Part shown: positions 48,032-57,549 of the stretch, piece after piece
Position numbering within the stretch: position 1 is the first letter of the stretch
Layout: each line of letters opens with the position of its first letter
DNA from: Pseudomonadota bacterium
GTDB lineage: Bacteria; Pseudomonadota; Alphaproteobacteria; Rhizobiales; Devosiaceae
Length of the DNA: 64,000 bases
Assembly: GCA_023393475.1 (NCBI GenBank)
Contig: JAEWLC010000053.1
Location: 169,859 to 233,858 of the forward strand
Direction: 5' to 3'
The notes under the pieces: generated by a model
Told to the model about the DNA's origin: nothing
The model's database searches: none
What the model saw: only the letters and a program-made list of their open reading frames with translations
Position numbers and translations under genes: made by a program

Positions 48032-48421
48032 GTGCACAGAGCCATCCTCGCCGCCACCCTCGCCTGCCTTGCCCTGCCGTTGCTGGCCGGACCCGGCCTT
48101 GCCGCCGAAACCCGCTGCGGCTGGCTCTGGAACCCGACGCCCGGCAACCTGTAGCTGCTCGACAAGGACGCGACCTGGGCCATTTCCTCGCAGGGCGACG
48201 CCGACGGGGCCGGGGCCAAGGGGGTCGAGAACGCCCCGCAATTCGACCCGAGCCAGTTCGTCGAGACCAACAATCCCGGCAGCGGCTATGGCTATGGCTG
48301 TGCCTGCATGAGCGTCATCGCCGACGCGGCGACCCAGCGCATCACCGAGATCTTGTCCGGCGAGACGAAGCCCCTGGCGACCTGCGAGGCCGACAAGTCG
48401 CTGCCCAAGCCGCAGTCCTGA
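48032..48421 (+). pseudogene. Secreted DUF4087-like protein with in-frame amber codon
   Basis: GTG 48032, seven bases after GGAG, starts a signal peptide (VHRAILAATLACLALPLLAG, ending GLAAE) and the conserved TRCGWLWNPTPGNL. A TAG at 48152-48154 (codon 41) stops the frame, which then continues uninterrupted to TGA at 48421: LLDKDATWAISSQGD, GYGYGCACMSVIADA, ILSGETKPLATCEADKSL. In DUF4087 relatives the codon after PGNL is expected to be Trp, so a TGG-to-TAG change explains it. Total 129 codons. Either a recent nonsense mutation, a sequencing error, or suppression; the family has no known function. Confidence 0.72.
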
Positions 48422-48495
48422 ACCACATCGTGGGTGGAACCTGCGTTGGCCTGAGCCCGTTGTCGGACGGCTCAACGCGTCACGAGGCTCCCGAG

Positions 48496-48969
48496 ATGAA
48501 ATCCCCCGAAATCGGCCTGAAATCCAATACCAAGACCGAGATGATCAACCTGCTCAACGCCCGGCTGGCCGATGCGATCGACCTGGCGCTCGTCACCAAG
48601 CAGGCACACTGGAACCTCAAGGGCCCAACTTTCATCGCGGTGCACGAACTGCTCGACGAGTTGCGCGACGACATCGATGAGCATGTCGACACCATTGCCG
48701 AACGTGTCGCCCAGCTCGACGGCATCGCGTTGGGGACGCTGCAGTCCGTCAGCAAGTCGAGCAAGCTTGCCCCCTACCCCACCGACATCCGCAAGGTCAC
48801 CGACCATCTCGGAGCGCTGGTCGAGCGCTATGCCGAAGTCAGCAAATCGACCCGGGAAGGAATCGACGCCGCCGATGAGGCAGGCGATGCGGACACCGCA
48901 GATATACTCACCGCCTTCTCGCGCTCGCTCGACAAGAACCTTTGGTTCCTCAAGAGCCATCTCGAGTAG
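48496..48969 (+). CDS. dps: Dps family DNA-protecting ferritin-like protein
   Basis: A 157-residue four-helix protein that forms dodecamers, oxidises and stores iron with peroxide and coats DNA in stress. The ferroxidase motif is KQAHWNLKGPTFIAVHELLDEL followed by DDIDEHVDTIAERVAQLDG, with the His, Asp and Glu at the usual spacing. The last helix is LDKNLWFLKSHLE. ATG 48496 has GAGG eight bases upstream; the open frame extends far upstream as a shadow over the broken DUF4087 gene. A terminator follows. OxyR-type control is common for the family but not visible here. Confidence 0.94.
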   Translation: MKSPEIGLKSNTKTEMINLLNARLADAIDLALVTKQAHWNLKGPTFIAVHELLDELRDDIDEHVDTIAERVAQLDGIALGTLQSVSKSSKLAPYPTDIRKVTDHLGALVERYAEVSKSTREGIDAADEAGDADTADILTAFSRSLDKNLWFLKSHLE

Positions 48970-49390
48970 CAGCGACTGAAGCCCGACTGGCTTTCGCCAT
49001 CGGGTTTTGTGTCGGTGTTGCCGCTTCCGAGGATGCGGCATGGGCGGGACTTCGTCCCTATTATGCCGGTCTACCGGCTCGTAGTCGGTGGGACTGTCGC
49101 CCCGCCCATTGCGAAGGGACTTATGGCGCACGGCACCGCCAAGCGATGCAGGAACCGCAGTCACCCCAGATGCAACGGCTTGCACCTGGCCCCCTACCAT
49201 CCCCGCGATGCCCCGTCGGCACCTCGCATCGAGGACGTGGGAGCAAGATAGCATCGGGTGTGAGGTGGGAGGATAAGTTGGTCGGCAGACCGCTTTCGCG
49301 GGAATGACGGTGGTGCGTGGGGTCGTCGCCCGATGGACAACCGCGGTTGACCGGCGCTACCAAAGCATGACCGACCTCGGGGGCCTGCCG
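48970..49390. other. Gene-free region between dps and the DUF4239 gene
   Basis: 421 bases. The first 40 hold the dps terminator. About 49290-49313 contains a REP-like unit (GCTTTCGCGGGAATGACGG). Several short frames cross this stretch but have no ribosome sites or plausible composition. Confidence 0.5.
48981..49009 (+). terminator. Terminator of dps
   Basis: CCCGACTGGC (48982-48991) pairs with GCCATCGGG (48996-49004) with one bulged C, followed by TTTTGTG. Confidence 0.8.
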
Positions 49391-50170
49391 ATGATCGTGC
49401 TTACCCAGATGCCGCTGTGGCTATCCGGCCTGCTGCTGGTGGTCATCCCGACAATCCTCGCCATGGCCGCGATCTTCCTCATTCGCCGTGCCGCGCCGCT
49501 CGAACTGCTGGCTGAGAACAACGAGGTGGCCGGCTTCAAGTTCGCTGTGGTCGGGGTGCTCTACGCTGTGCTGCTGGCCTTCGCGATCATCGTCGTGTGG
49601 GAGCGCTTCAGCGAAACGGAGAGCGACGTCGCGACCGAGGCGGGCGCCTCCGCCACGCTCTACCGGCTTGCGGACGGTCTTTCGGCGCCGGCCGGCCCCG
49701 ACATCCACGCGGCCATCACCACCTATCTCGACAGCATCATCGGCGAGGAATGGCCGGCGATGGAACGAGGTGAAGAGGATGCGGGGACGACCCGCACGCT
49801 CGACAGCCTCTATACGACCGTTCTTTCGCTGCAGCCCACGGCCGATCGCGAAAGCGTCGTGCTCGAGGCCATGCTGACCCAGCTCGACATACTCACCGAA
49901 GCGCGGCGCGCCCGGCTCGTCGCCACGGTGGGCATCGTGCCGGGCGTGCTGTGGGTCGTGCTGTTCGGCGGCGCCGCGGTGACCATCGGGTTCACCTTCT
50001 TCTTCGGCGCCCGGAGCCTCCGCGCCCAGTCGCTGATGACCGGTATCCTCACCGTCCTGATCTGCTCGGGCGTCCTCGTCATCGTCGCCATCGAGTACCC
50101 ATTCACCGGCGACGTCCACGTTTCGCCCGATGCGATCGTGAAGGTGCTTGAGGATCTGAAGGAGAACTGA
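49391..50170 (+). CDS. DUF4239 membrane protein
   Basis: A 259-residue inner-membrane protein. There are two N-terminal membrane segments (LSGLLLVVIPTILAMAAIFLI and FAVVGVLYAVLLAFAIIVVW), then a soluble helical middle domain of about 110 residues, and two C-terminal segments (VGIVPGVLWVVLFGGAAVTI and SLMTGILTVLICSGVLVIVA). The pattern EVAGFKFAVVGVLYAVLLAF is characteristic of DUF4239, a bestrophin-like group of unknown function. The start is uncertain: ATG 49391 precedes the first membrane segment directly; ATG 49367 and an upstream frame from 49304 that overlaps a REP-like repeat are less likely. Confidence 0.82.
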   Translation: MIVLTQMPLWLSGLLLVVIPTILAMAAIFLIRRAAPLELLAENNEVAGFKFAVVGVLYAVLLAFAIIVVWERFSETESDVATEAGASATLYRLADGLSAPAGPDIHAAITTYLDSIIGEEWPAMERGEEDAGTTRTLDSLYTTVLSLQPTADRESVVLEAMLTQLDILTEARRARLVATVGIVPGVLWVVLFGGAAVTIGFTFFFGARSLRAQSLMTGILTVLICSGVLVIVAIEYPFTGDVHVSPDAIVKVLEDLKEN

Positions 50171-50181
50171 TTCCGGCGGCT

Positions 50182-50691
50182 CTAGTCGCGCCGCGTGCCC
50201 GCACGGGCGTTGCCGTCATGCGGACCGAGCTTGCGCTTCGGGCCATCGTCCCAGGCGCGGTTGCGGCGGCGGAAGACGTTCATGCGCTCGGGATTGAGCG
50301 GATAGTAGAGCTGGTTGCCCTCGACCTGGTGCTCGCCGACGATCAGGAGGTGCACGTCGGCATCGGAGTTGTTGAGGAAGCTGTGGGCGATGCCGGTGCC
50401 GGCGGGAAAGCCCACCCCATCGCCCGGGTTGAGCTGGTGCAGCACGCCATCGATCCACACATCCGGCGTGCCCTGCAGCACATAGACGAACTCCTCCTCG
50501 AGCTTTTCTGCATGCGGATGCGAGGAGCGGTTGCCCGGTGGCAACACCTCCACGTTGATGCCGATGCGGCTCAAACCGAACTTCTGCCCGAAACGGGCCC
50601 CTGCTCCGTCCATGCCCGGATCGCCGCGCTCGTACGTCTTCAAGAGGTCGGTGTAGTGGGCGATACAGGATGGGCGCGGTTTGGCAGGCAT
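50182..50691 (-). CDS. Cupin domain protein
   Basis: A 169-residue protein with a single cupin barrel. Motif 1 reads PPGNRSSHPHAEKLEEEFVYVLQG with His, His and Glu metal ligands, and motif 2 PGDGVGFPAGTGIAHSFLNNSD with the second His. The short basic C-terminal tail (RRRNRAWDDGPKRKLG) is unusual. It might bind a sugar or act as an isomerase; function cannot be told. It converges on the DUF4239 gene with an 11-base gap. Confidence 0.88.
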   Translation of the reverse strand: MPAKPRPSCIAHYTDLLKTYERGDPGMDGAGARFGQKFGLSRIGINVEVLPPGNRSSHPHAEKLEEEFVYVLQGTPDVWIDGVLHQLNPGDGVGFPAGTGIAHSFLNNSDADVHLLIVGEHQVEGNQLYYPLNPERMNVFRRRNRAWDDGPKRKLGPHDGNARAGTRRD

Positions 50692-50983
50692 TCATCGACT
50701 CCGGCAATTTCGCGTGGCGGAACATGAGCATCGCTGCCGCCGGATGTCGATAGCGAACGCGACGAGACCGTACCCAGCGGTTCGCCTGGCGGCGCATTTC
50801 CTATCCTTGCCGACGCGGCCAATCGCCCGTTTTCCGGCTTTCTCAAGCGCCCTGCGCGCCTCAACTCCTATTGTTTTCCTATTCCGCTACAGCCAAGTCC
50901 TATGCCTCGCTGTCACAACACGGCAAAAAAGTGGCCCTTGCCGCTTGCTCGCAGTTTGGAATTATGCAAATGTAGCCTCGATA

Positions 50984-51000
50984 GGACAGCACGTCTGTCC
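50984..51000. promoter_or_regulatory. Palindrome GGACAG-N5-CTGTCC
   Basis: Six-base arms with a five-base CACGT centre, in the AT-richer part of the cupin-gltB intergenic region. It has operator-like symmetry; the cognate regulator is unknown. Confidence 0.35.
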
Positions 51001-51216
51001 AATTTCGTGAGCGGCCGGTCTCCCCGGATGCGTTTCACACGCCGATCCGGCTGGCCCGCTTGTCGATAGCGGAAACGGAGGGGTGGGGCCTTATCGAGCC
51101 CGAATGAGCGGCCATTTGGATGCAGAGCCGCTCCCCACTAAAGGATTGCGCACTCGGATTCGAGCCGTACACTGAGGTACGACTGGGGGCTGATGGCGTG
51201 TCGAAAGGACTTACAA

Positions 51217-51234
51217 CCGGAGACTGGTCTCCGG
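51217..51234 (+). promoter_or_regulatory. 18-bp dyad 32 bases before the gltB start
   Basis: CCGGAGAC TG GTCTCCGG has perfect 8-bp arms. Its position in the probable gltB leader suits an operator or a 5' UTR hairpin affecting translation. Confidence 0.4.
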
Positions 51235-51266
51235 ACCTATAGTCGACTGCAGCAGAGGACTTGCAA

Positions 51267-54200
51267 ATGGCAGATGCACGGAACGGAAAGATGTCACATC
51301 CCGTCACGGAAACCGCCATTGGCAAAACCGGCTATCGCGCCGACCTGCCTCCAGGTGTGATGCGCCCCGAGGCCGAGGGCCTCTATGACCCGACGCGCGA
51401 GGTCGACGCCTGCGGCGTTGGCTTCATCGTCAACATGAAGAACGTCCCAAGCCAGAAGATCGTCCAGAACGGCCTGTCGATCCTCGAGAACCTCGAGCAT
51501 CGTGGCGCCGTGGGCGCCGACCCGCTGATGGGCGACGGCGCCGGCATCATGGTGCAGATCCCGCACAAGTTCTTCGTCAAGGAGAGCGCGCGGCTCGGCT
51601 TCCATCTGCCCGAGAAGGGCAAGTACGCCGTCGGCTTCATCTTCATGCCGCAGGACGCAGACCTGCGCCTCAAGATGGAACGCGTCGTCAACAAGGTGAT
51701 CGAGGACGAGGGCCAGACGGTCATCGGCTGGCGCGACGTGCCCTCCGACAACTCGTCGCTTTCGAAGGACCCCGAGATCGTTGCCACCGAGCCGTGCCAC
51801 CGCCAGGTGATCATCGGCCGTGGCGATGGCGTCGAGGACGAGGAGGGCTTCGAGCGCAAGCTCTACGTCATCCGCAAGGTGATGTCGGCCAAGATCCACT
51901 CGGCCTTCGAGGGCAAGCCGAACGACTTCTACATCGTATCGATGAGCTGCCGGACCCTGGTCTACAAGGGCATGTTCCTCGCCGCCCAGCTCGGCGCCTA
52001 CTACAAGGACCTGCACGACCCGGATTTCGAATCCGCGCTCGCGCTCGTCCACCAGCGCTTCTCGACCAACACCTTCCCGTCCTGGCGGCTGGCGCACCCC
52101 TACCGCTTCGTCTGCCACAACGGCGAAATCAACACCGTGCGCGGCAACGTCAACTGGATGGCGGCGCGCCAGGCTTCCGTGTCGTCGCCGCTGTTCGGCG
52201 CCGACATCCAGAAGCTGTGGCCGATTTCCTATCCCGGCCAGTCGGACACCGCCTGCTTCGACAACGCGCTTGAGTTCCTGATGCGCGGCGGCTATTCGCT
52301 GCCGCACGCGGCGATGATGCTCATCCCCGAAGCCTGGGCCGGCAACCCGCTGATGGATGAGGACCGCAAGGCCTTCTACGAGTACCACGCCGCCCTGATG
52401 GAGCCGTGGGACGGCCCCGCCGCCATGTGCTTCTCGGACGGCATCCATATCGGCGCGACGCTCGACCGCAACGGCCTGCGTCCGGCCCGCTACCTCGTCA
52501 CCGAGGACGACGAAGTCGTCATGTCGTCGGAAGCCGGCGTGCTGCCGATTCCCGCATCCAAGATCAAGAAGAAGTGGCGCCTGCAGCCGGGCAAGATGCT
52601 GCTGATCGACCTGAAGCAGGGCCGCATCGTCTCCGACGAGGAGATCAAGGCCGAGCTCGCCACCGCGCGTCCCTACAAGCAGTGGCTGGGCCGGACCCAG
52701 ATCGTGCTCGAGGAACTGCCGCCGGTGCATTTCGAGCCCAAGACCTCGGACGTGCCGCTGCTCGATCGCCAGCAGGCTTTCGGCTACACCCAGGAAGACC
52801 TGAAGCTGATCCTGCCGCCGATGGCCGCCACCGGCCAGGAAGCGGTCGGCTCGATGGGCACCGACACGCCGATCTCGGCGCTCTCGAACAAGAGCAAGCT
52901 CCTTTACTCCTACTTCAAGCAGAACTTCGCGCAGGTGACGAACCCGCCGATCGACTCGATCCGCGAAGAGCTGGTGATGAGCCTCGTCTCGTTCATCGGG
53001 CCGCGGCCGAATGTGCTCGACCTCACCGGCGGCAACAACCGCCAGCGCCTCGAAGTGCGCCAGCCGATCCTGACCAACGAGGATCTGGAGAAGATCCGCG
53101 CCATCGGCGGCATGGAGGACAACCCGTTCCGTTCGAAGACGCTGGACATTACCTATCCGGTGTCGGAAGGCGCAGCCGGCATGGAGAAGGCGCTCGACCA
53201 GCTGTTCTCCGATGCCGAGATGGCCGTCCATTCGGGCGACAACATCATCATCCTCTCCGATCGCGCCATGAACCGCGACCGGGTGGCGATCCCTGCCCTG
53301 CTCGCGACCGCGGGTATTCACCACCACCTGATCCGCAAGGGTCTGCGTACGTCGGTGGGCCTCGTGGTCGAGACCGGTGAAGCGCGCGAAATCCACCATT
53401 TCTGTGCTCTCGCGGGCTATGGCGCCGAGGCGATCAACCCGTACCTTGCGTTCGAGACGCTGGCCGCCATGAGGGGCGACCTGCCGGGCGAACTCGACGC
53501 GGACGAGATCATCTACCGCTACATCAAGGCGATCGGTAAGGGGATCCTGAAGGTCACCGCCAAGATGGGCATCTCGACCTACCAGTCCTATTGCGGCGCG
53601 CAGATCTTCGATGCCGTGGGCCTGAGCTCGGACTTCGTCTCGACCTACTTCACCGGCACCGCGACGACCATCGAAGGTGCGGGCCTCAAGGAGATCGCCG
53701 AGGAAACCGTGCTGCGCCACCTCGATGCCTTCGGCAACTCGCCGGTGCTCGAGGATGTGCTCGACGTCGGCGGCGACTACGCCTTCCGCCAGCGCGGCGA
53801 AGCGCATGTCTGGCGCTCGGAGACGGTTGCCAGCCTGCAGCACGCCGCCCGCGGCAATGCCCGCGACAAGTACCGCGAGTTTTCCAAGCTCGTGAACGAG
53901 GTCGAGGACAAGTACGTCACCATCCGCTCGCTCTTCCGCATCAGGAAGGCCGACGAGGAGGGTCGCCAGCCCGTGGCGCTCGACCAGGTGGAGCCGGCCG
54001 TCGAGATCGTCAAGCGCTTCTCGACCGGCGCCATGTCCTATGGCTCGATCTCACTCGAGGCGCACACGACGCTCGCCATTGCCATGAACCGGATCGGCGG
54101 CAAGTCGAACACCGGCGAGGGCGGCGAGGAGCCGGATCGCTTCAAGCCGCTCGCGAACGGCGACTCCAAGCGCTCGGCCATCAAGCAGATTGCTTCGGGC

Positions 54201-56000
54201 CGCTTCGGCGTGACGACGGAATACCTCGTCAACTCCGACATGATGCAGATCAAGATGGCCCAGGGCGCCAAGCCCGGCGAAGGCGGCCAGCTGCCCGGCG
54301 ACAAGGTGAACGAGACCATCGCCAAGGTCCGTCACTCGACCCCGGGGGTCGGCCTCATCTCGCCGCCGCCGCACCACGACATCTATTCGATCGAGGACCT
54401 GGCCCAGCTGATCTTCGACCTGAAGAACGTCAACCCCGATGGCGCGGTCTCGGTGAAGCTCGTCTCCGAGGTCGGCGTCGGCACCGTTGCCGCCGGCGTC
54501 GCCAAGGCGCGCGCCGACCACGTCACCATCTCGGGCTACGAGGGCGGAACGGGTGCGTCCCCCCTGACCTCGCTGAAGCATGCCGGTAGCCCGTGGGAGA
54601 TCGGCCTCGCCGAGACCCAGCAGACGCTGGTCCGCAATCGCCTGCGCAGCCGCATCGCGGTGCAGGTCGATGGCGGCGTGCGTACCGGCCGGGACGTCGT
54701 GATCGGTGCCCTGCTCGGTGCCGACGAGTTCGGCCTCGCCACCGCGCCGCTGATCGCGGCCGGTTGCGTGATGATGCGCAAGTGCCACCTCAACACCTGC
54801 CCGGTTGGCGTCGCCACCCAGGACCCCGTGCTGCGCGCCCGCTTCACGGGCAAGCCCGAGCACGTCATCAACTACCTCTTCTTCGTCGCCGAGGAAGTAC
54901 GCGAGCTGATGGCCGAGATGGGCTACACGAAGTTCGAGGAAATGGTCGGGCAGATGCAGATGCTCGACAAGACCGAGGCCATCACCCACTGGAAGGCCAA
55001 GGGGCTGGATTTCAGCAAGCTCTTCCACAAGCCGTTCGCTCCGGAAGGCGTGGACATCACCCACACCGAAGGCCAGAACCACCCGATCGACAAGGTGCTC
55101 GACCGCCGGCTCATCGCTGCGGCCCAGCCCGCGCTCGATCACGGCACCCCGGTCAAGATCGTCGAGACCATCGCCAGCGTCGATCGCTCGGCCGGCGCCA
55201 TGCTCGGCGGTGCGGTGGCCAAGCGCTACGGCCATACCGGCCTGCCCGAGGACACCATCGCTGTGTCGCTGACCGGCACCGCCGGCCAGGCCTTCGGCGC
55301 CTGGGCGACGCGCGGCATCTCGATCGACCTCGTCGGCGAAGCCAACGACTACGTGGGCAAGGGCCTTTCCGGCGCGCGCCTCGTCGTCCGGCCGCCGGAA
55401 GAGCGTGGCTATGTGCCCGAGGACTCGATCATCATCGGCAACACCGCCCTCTACGGCGCCATCACCGGTGAGTGTTACTTCCGTGGCGTGGCCGGCGAGC
55501 GTTTCGCTGTCCGCAACTCCGGCGCCATCGCGGTCGTCGAAGGCACCGGCGACCACGGCTGCGAGTACATGACTGGTGGCGTTGTCGTCGTGCTGGGCAA
55601 GACCGGCCGCAACTTCGCTGCGGGCATGTCCGGCGGCGTGGCCTACGTCCTCGACGAGGATGAGAGCTTCGAAAGCCGCTGCAACATGTCGATGGTCGAG
55701 CTCGAGCCGATCGTGGAAGAGGAACGCCTGAATGGCCGCGAGTTCGGCCACCACGGCGACCTCGAAACCATGGGCGTGGTCGAGATCCTGCACGACCTGC
55801 AGCGTCGCGACGCCGAGCGGCTCTACCAGCTGATCGCGCGGCACAAGAGCTTCACCGGCTCGAGCCGCGCCAACCACATCCTGTCGAACTGGGACGAGTA
55901 CCTGCCCAAGTTCCGCAAGGTCATGCCGACCGAGTACCGCAAGGCGCTCCAGAGGATGGAAAAGGCCCGCGAGGCCGCTCAACAGGTCGCCGCGGAGTAA
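51267..56000 (+). CDS. gltB: Glutamate synthase (NADPH) large subunit
   Basis: A 1577-residue enzyme that makes two glutamates from glutamine and 2-oxoglutarate. The N-terminal class II amidotransferase has its nucleophile at Cys49 (EVDACGVGF), so about 48 residues form a propeptide removed on maturation. The FMN-binding synthase domain includes SLEAHTTLAIAMNRIGGKSNTGEGGE and ISGYEGGTGASPL, the 3Fe-4S cysteines are in CVMMRKCHLNTCPVG, and the GltS C-terminal beta-helix domain is complete. ATG 51267 is chosen, behind AGAGGAC, over TTG 51261. gltD follows five bases after the stop. Confidence 0.98.
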   Translation: MADARNGKMSHPVTETAIGKTGYRADLPPGVMRPEAEGLYDPTREVDACGVGFIVNMKNVPSQKIVQNGLSILENLEHRGAVGADPLMGDGAGIMVQIPHKFFVKESARLGFHLPEKGKYAVGFIFMPQDADLRLKMERVVNKVIEDEGQTVIGWRDVPSDNSSLSKDPEIVATEPCHRQVIIGRGDGVEDEEGFERKLYVIRKVMSAKIHSAFEGKPNDFYIVSMSCRTLVYKGMFLAAQLGAYYKDLHDPDFESALALVHQRFSTNTFPSWRLAHPYRFVCHNGEINTVRGNVNWMAARQASVSSPLFGADIQKLWPISYPGQSDTACFDNALEFLMRGGYSLPHAAMMLIPEAWAGNPLMDEDRKAFYEYHAALMEPWDGPAAMCFSDGIHIGATLDRNGLRPARYLVTEDDEVVMSSEAGVLPIPASKIKKKWRLQPGKMLLIDLKQGRIVSDEEIKAELATARPYKQWLGRTQIVLEELPPVHFEPKTSDVPLLDRQQAFGYTQEDLKLILPPMAATGQEAVGSMGTDTPISALSNKSKLLYSYFKQNFAQVTNPPIDSIREELVMSLVSFIGPRPNVLDLTGGNNRQRLEVRQPILTNEDLEKIRAIGGMEDNPFRSKTLDITYPVSEGAAGMEKALDQLFSDAEMAVHSGDNIIILSDRAMNRDRVAIPALLATAGIHHHLIRKGLRTSVGLVVETGEAREIHHFCALAGYGAEAINPYLAFETLAAMRGDLPGELDADEIIYRYIKAIGKGILKVTAKMGISTYQSYCGAQIFDAVGLSSDFVSTYFTGTATTIEGAGLKEIAEETVLRHLDAFGNSPVLEDVLDVGGDYAFRQRGEAHVWRSETVASLQHAARGNARDKYREFSKLVNEVEDKYVTIRSLFRIRKADEEGRQPVALDQVEPAVEIVKRFSTGAMSYGSISLEAHTTLAIAMNRIGGKSNTGEGGEEPDRFKPLANGDSKRSAIKQIASGRFGVTTEYLVNSDMMQIKMAQGAKPGEGGQLPGDKVNETIAKVRHSTPGVGLISPPPHHDIYSIEDLAQLIFDLKNVNPDGAVSVKLVSEVGVGTVAAGVAKARADHVTISGYEGGTGASPLTSLKHAGSPWEIGLAETQQTLVRNRLRSRIAVQVDGGVRTGRDVVIGALLGADEFGLATAPLIAAGCVMMRKCHLNTCPVGVATQDPVLRARFTGKPEHVINYLFFVAEEVRELMAEMGYTKFEEMVGQMQMLDKTEAITHWKAKGLDFSKLFHKPFAPEGVDITHTEGQNHPIDKVLDRRLIAAAQPALDHGTPVKIVETIASVDRSAGAMLGGAVAKRYGHTGLPEDTIAVSLTGTAGQAFGAWATRGISIDLVGEANDYVGKGLSGARLVVRPPEERGYVPEDSIIIGNTALYGAITGECYFRGVAGERFAVRNSGAIAVVEGTGDHGCEYMTGGVVVVLGKTGRNFAAGMSGGVAYVLDEDESFESRCNMSMVELEPIVEEERLNGREFGHHGDLETMGVVEILHDLQRRDAERLYQLIARHKSFTGSSRANHILSNWDEYLPKFRKVMPTEYRKALQRMEKAREAAQQVAAE

Positions 56001-56005
56001 GAACA

Positions 56006-57424
56006 ATGGGCAAGATCACTGGCTTCCTCGAGATCGATCGCGTCGACCGGGACTACCTCCCGATCGAGGAGCGGCTGAAGAACTACAACGAGTTCGTCAT
56101 TCCGCTCGGCGACAAGGGCACCCGCGACCAGGCGGCACGCTGCATGGATTGCGGCATTCCGTACTGCCACAACGGCTGCCCGGTGAATAACCAGATCCCG
56201 GACTGGAACGACCTCGTCTACAAGGGCGAGTGGCTGAAGGCGCTGAAGAACCTTCACTCCACCAACAACTTCCCCGAGTTCACCGGCCGCATCTGCCCCG
56301 CCCCGTGCGAGGCAAGCTGCACGCTGAACATTCCGGACACCCCGGTGAACATCAAGTCGATCGAATGCGCCATCGTCGACAAGGGTTGGGAAGAAGGCTG
56401 GATCACGCCGCAGGTCAATCCGAACAAGACCGGCAAGAAGGTTGCCGTCGTCGGTTCGGGCCCGGCCGGCATGGCCGCCGCCCAGCAGCTGGCTCGCGCC
56501 GGCCACGATGTGCATCTTTATGAAAAGGCCCAGCAGATCGGCGGCCTGATGCGCTACGGCATCCCGAACTTCAAGCTCGACAAGACCACCATCGACCGCC
56601 GCGTCGGCCAGATGGTTGCCGAAGGCGTGGTGCTCCATACCGGCGTCAATGTCGGCAAGGACATCTCGGTCGAGGAACTGGCGAACCAGTATGACGCCGT
56701 CGCCATGGCCGGCGGCGCCGAGAAGCCGCGCGACCTGCCGATCCCGGGCCGCGAACTCGACGGCATCCATGTCGCCATGGACTTCCTTAGCCAGCAGAAC
56801 CGCCGCGTCACCGGCGAGCCGCTGAACAACGTCAGCCCGATCCTCGCCGGCGGCAAGCACGTCGTCGTCATCGGCGGCGGCGACACCGGCTCTGACTGCA
56901 TCGGTACCAGCAACCGCCAGGGCGCTCTTTCGGTCACCCAGATCGAGATCATGCCCGCTCCGCCCGAGAAGGAAAACAAGGCGCTCGTCTGGCCGAACTG
57001 GCCGCTGAAGATGCGCACCTCCTCGTCGCAGGAAGAGGGCGTGGAGCGCGACTTCGCCGTCGCCACCATCAAGTTCGATGGCGAGAACGGCAAGGTGACG
57101 GGGCTCCAGTGCGCCCGCGCCGACGAGAAGTTCCAGCCGATCCCCGGCACCGAGTTTGTTCTCAAGGCCGATCTCGTGCTGCTCGCCATGGGCTTCCTCG
57201 GCCCGGTGCAGGAAGGCCTCGTGCAGGACGCCGGCGTCGCCACCGACAAGCGTTCGAACGTCATGGCCGACACGGTGAAGTACCAGACGTCACGCGAGAA
57301 GTTCTTCGCCTGTGGCGACATGCGTCGCGGCCAGTCGCTCGTCGTCTGGGCCATCCGCGAAGGCCGCCAGTGCGCCCGCTCGATCGACGAGTGGCTGATG
57401 GGCGAGACCGACCTGCCGCGCTGA
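56006..57424 (+). CDS. gltD: Glutamate synthase (NADPH) small subunit
   Basis: A 472-residue FAD flavoprotein that passes electrons from NADPH to GltB. The N-terminal 4Fe-4S cysteines are in RCMDCGIPYCHNGCP and CPAPCEASC, the FAD site in VAVVGSGPAGMAAAQQLA and the NADPH site in VVVIGGGDTGSDCIGTS; ACGDMRRGQSLVVWAI closes the FAD site. It lies five bases after gltB in the standard operon and is followed by a strong terminator. Confidence 0.98.
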   Translation: MGKITGFLEIDRVDRDYLPIEERLKNYNEFVIPLGDKGTRDQAARCMDCGIPYCHNGCPVNNQIPDWNDLVYKGEWLKALKNLHSTNNFPEFTGRICPAPCEASCTLNIPDTPVNIKSIECAIVDKGWEEGWITPQVNPNKTGKKVAVVGSGPAGMAAAQQLARAGHDVHLYEKAQQIGGLMRYGIPNFKLDKTTIDRRVGQMVAEGVVLHTGVNVGKDISVEELANQYDAVAMAGGAEKPRDLPIPGRELDGIHVAMDFLSQQNRRVTGEPLNNVSPILAGGKHVVVIGGGDTGSDCIGTSNRQGALSVTQIEIMPAPPEKENKALVWPNWPLKMRTSSSQEEGVERDFAVATIKFDGENGKVTGLQCARADEKFQPIPGTEFVLKADLVLLAMGFLGPVQEGLVQDAGVATDKRSNVMADTVKYQTSREKFFACGDMRRGQSLVVWAIREGRQCARSIDEWLMGETDLPR

Positions 57425-57445
57425 GCGTGGATCTATCGGAACGAC

Positions 57446-57474
57446 AAAGGGGCGCTGCGTGCGCCCCTTTCCAT
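57446..57474 (+). terminator. Terminator of gltBD
   Basis: AAAGGGGCGC (57446-57455) pairs perfectly with GCGCCCCTTT (57461-57470) around TGCGT, followed by CCATTTG. Confidence 0.8.
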
Positions 57475-57549
57475 TTGTCCCGGTCGAAATGCACTCTGGC
57501 TGGCCGACATTCCCATGAGACCCGATTTTGGGTCGATGGGAGAACGACC

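Larger units (their letters stand above)
50692..51266. other. Long divergent control region between cupin gene and gltB
   Basis: 575 bases without a gene. I see two dyads: GGACAG-CACGT-CTGTCC at 50984-51000 and CCGGAGAC-TG-GTCTCCGG at 51217-51234. The stretch 50860-50990 is AT-richer than its surroundings and is the best candidate for the promoters. No long frame has coding character. Confidence 0.55.

Noticed and set aside
51294..53843. 849-codon open frame antisense to gltB
   Set aside because: Shadow of a GC-rich gene; the gltB frame on the plus strand has unmistakable motifs, and the antisense product has no recognisable domain.
54051..56006. 651-codon open frame antisense to gltB
   Set aside because: Same reason; it also lacks a ribosome site.
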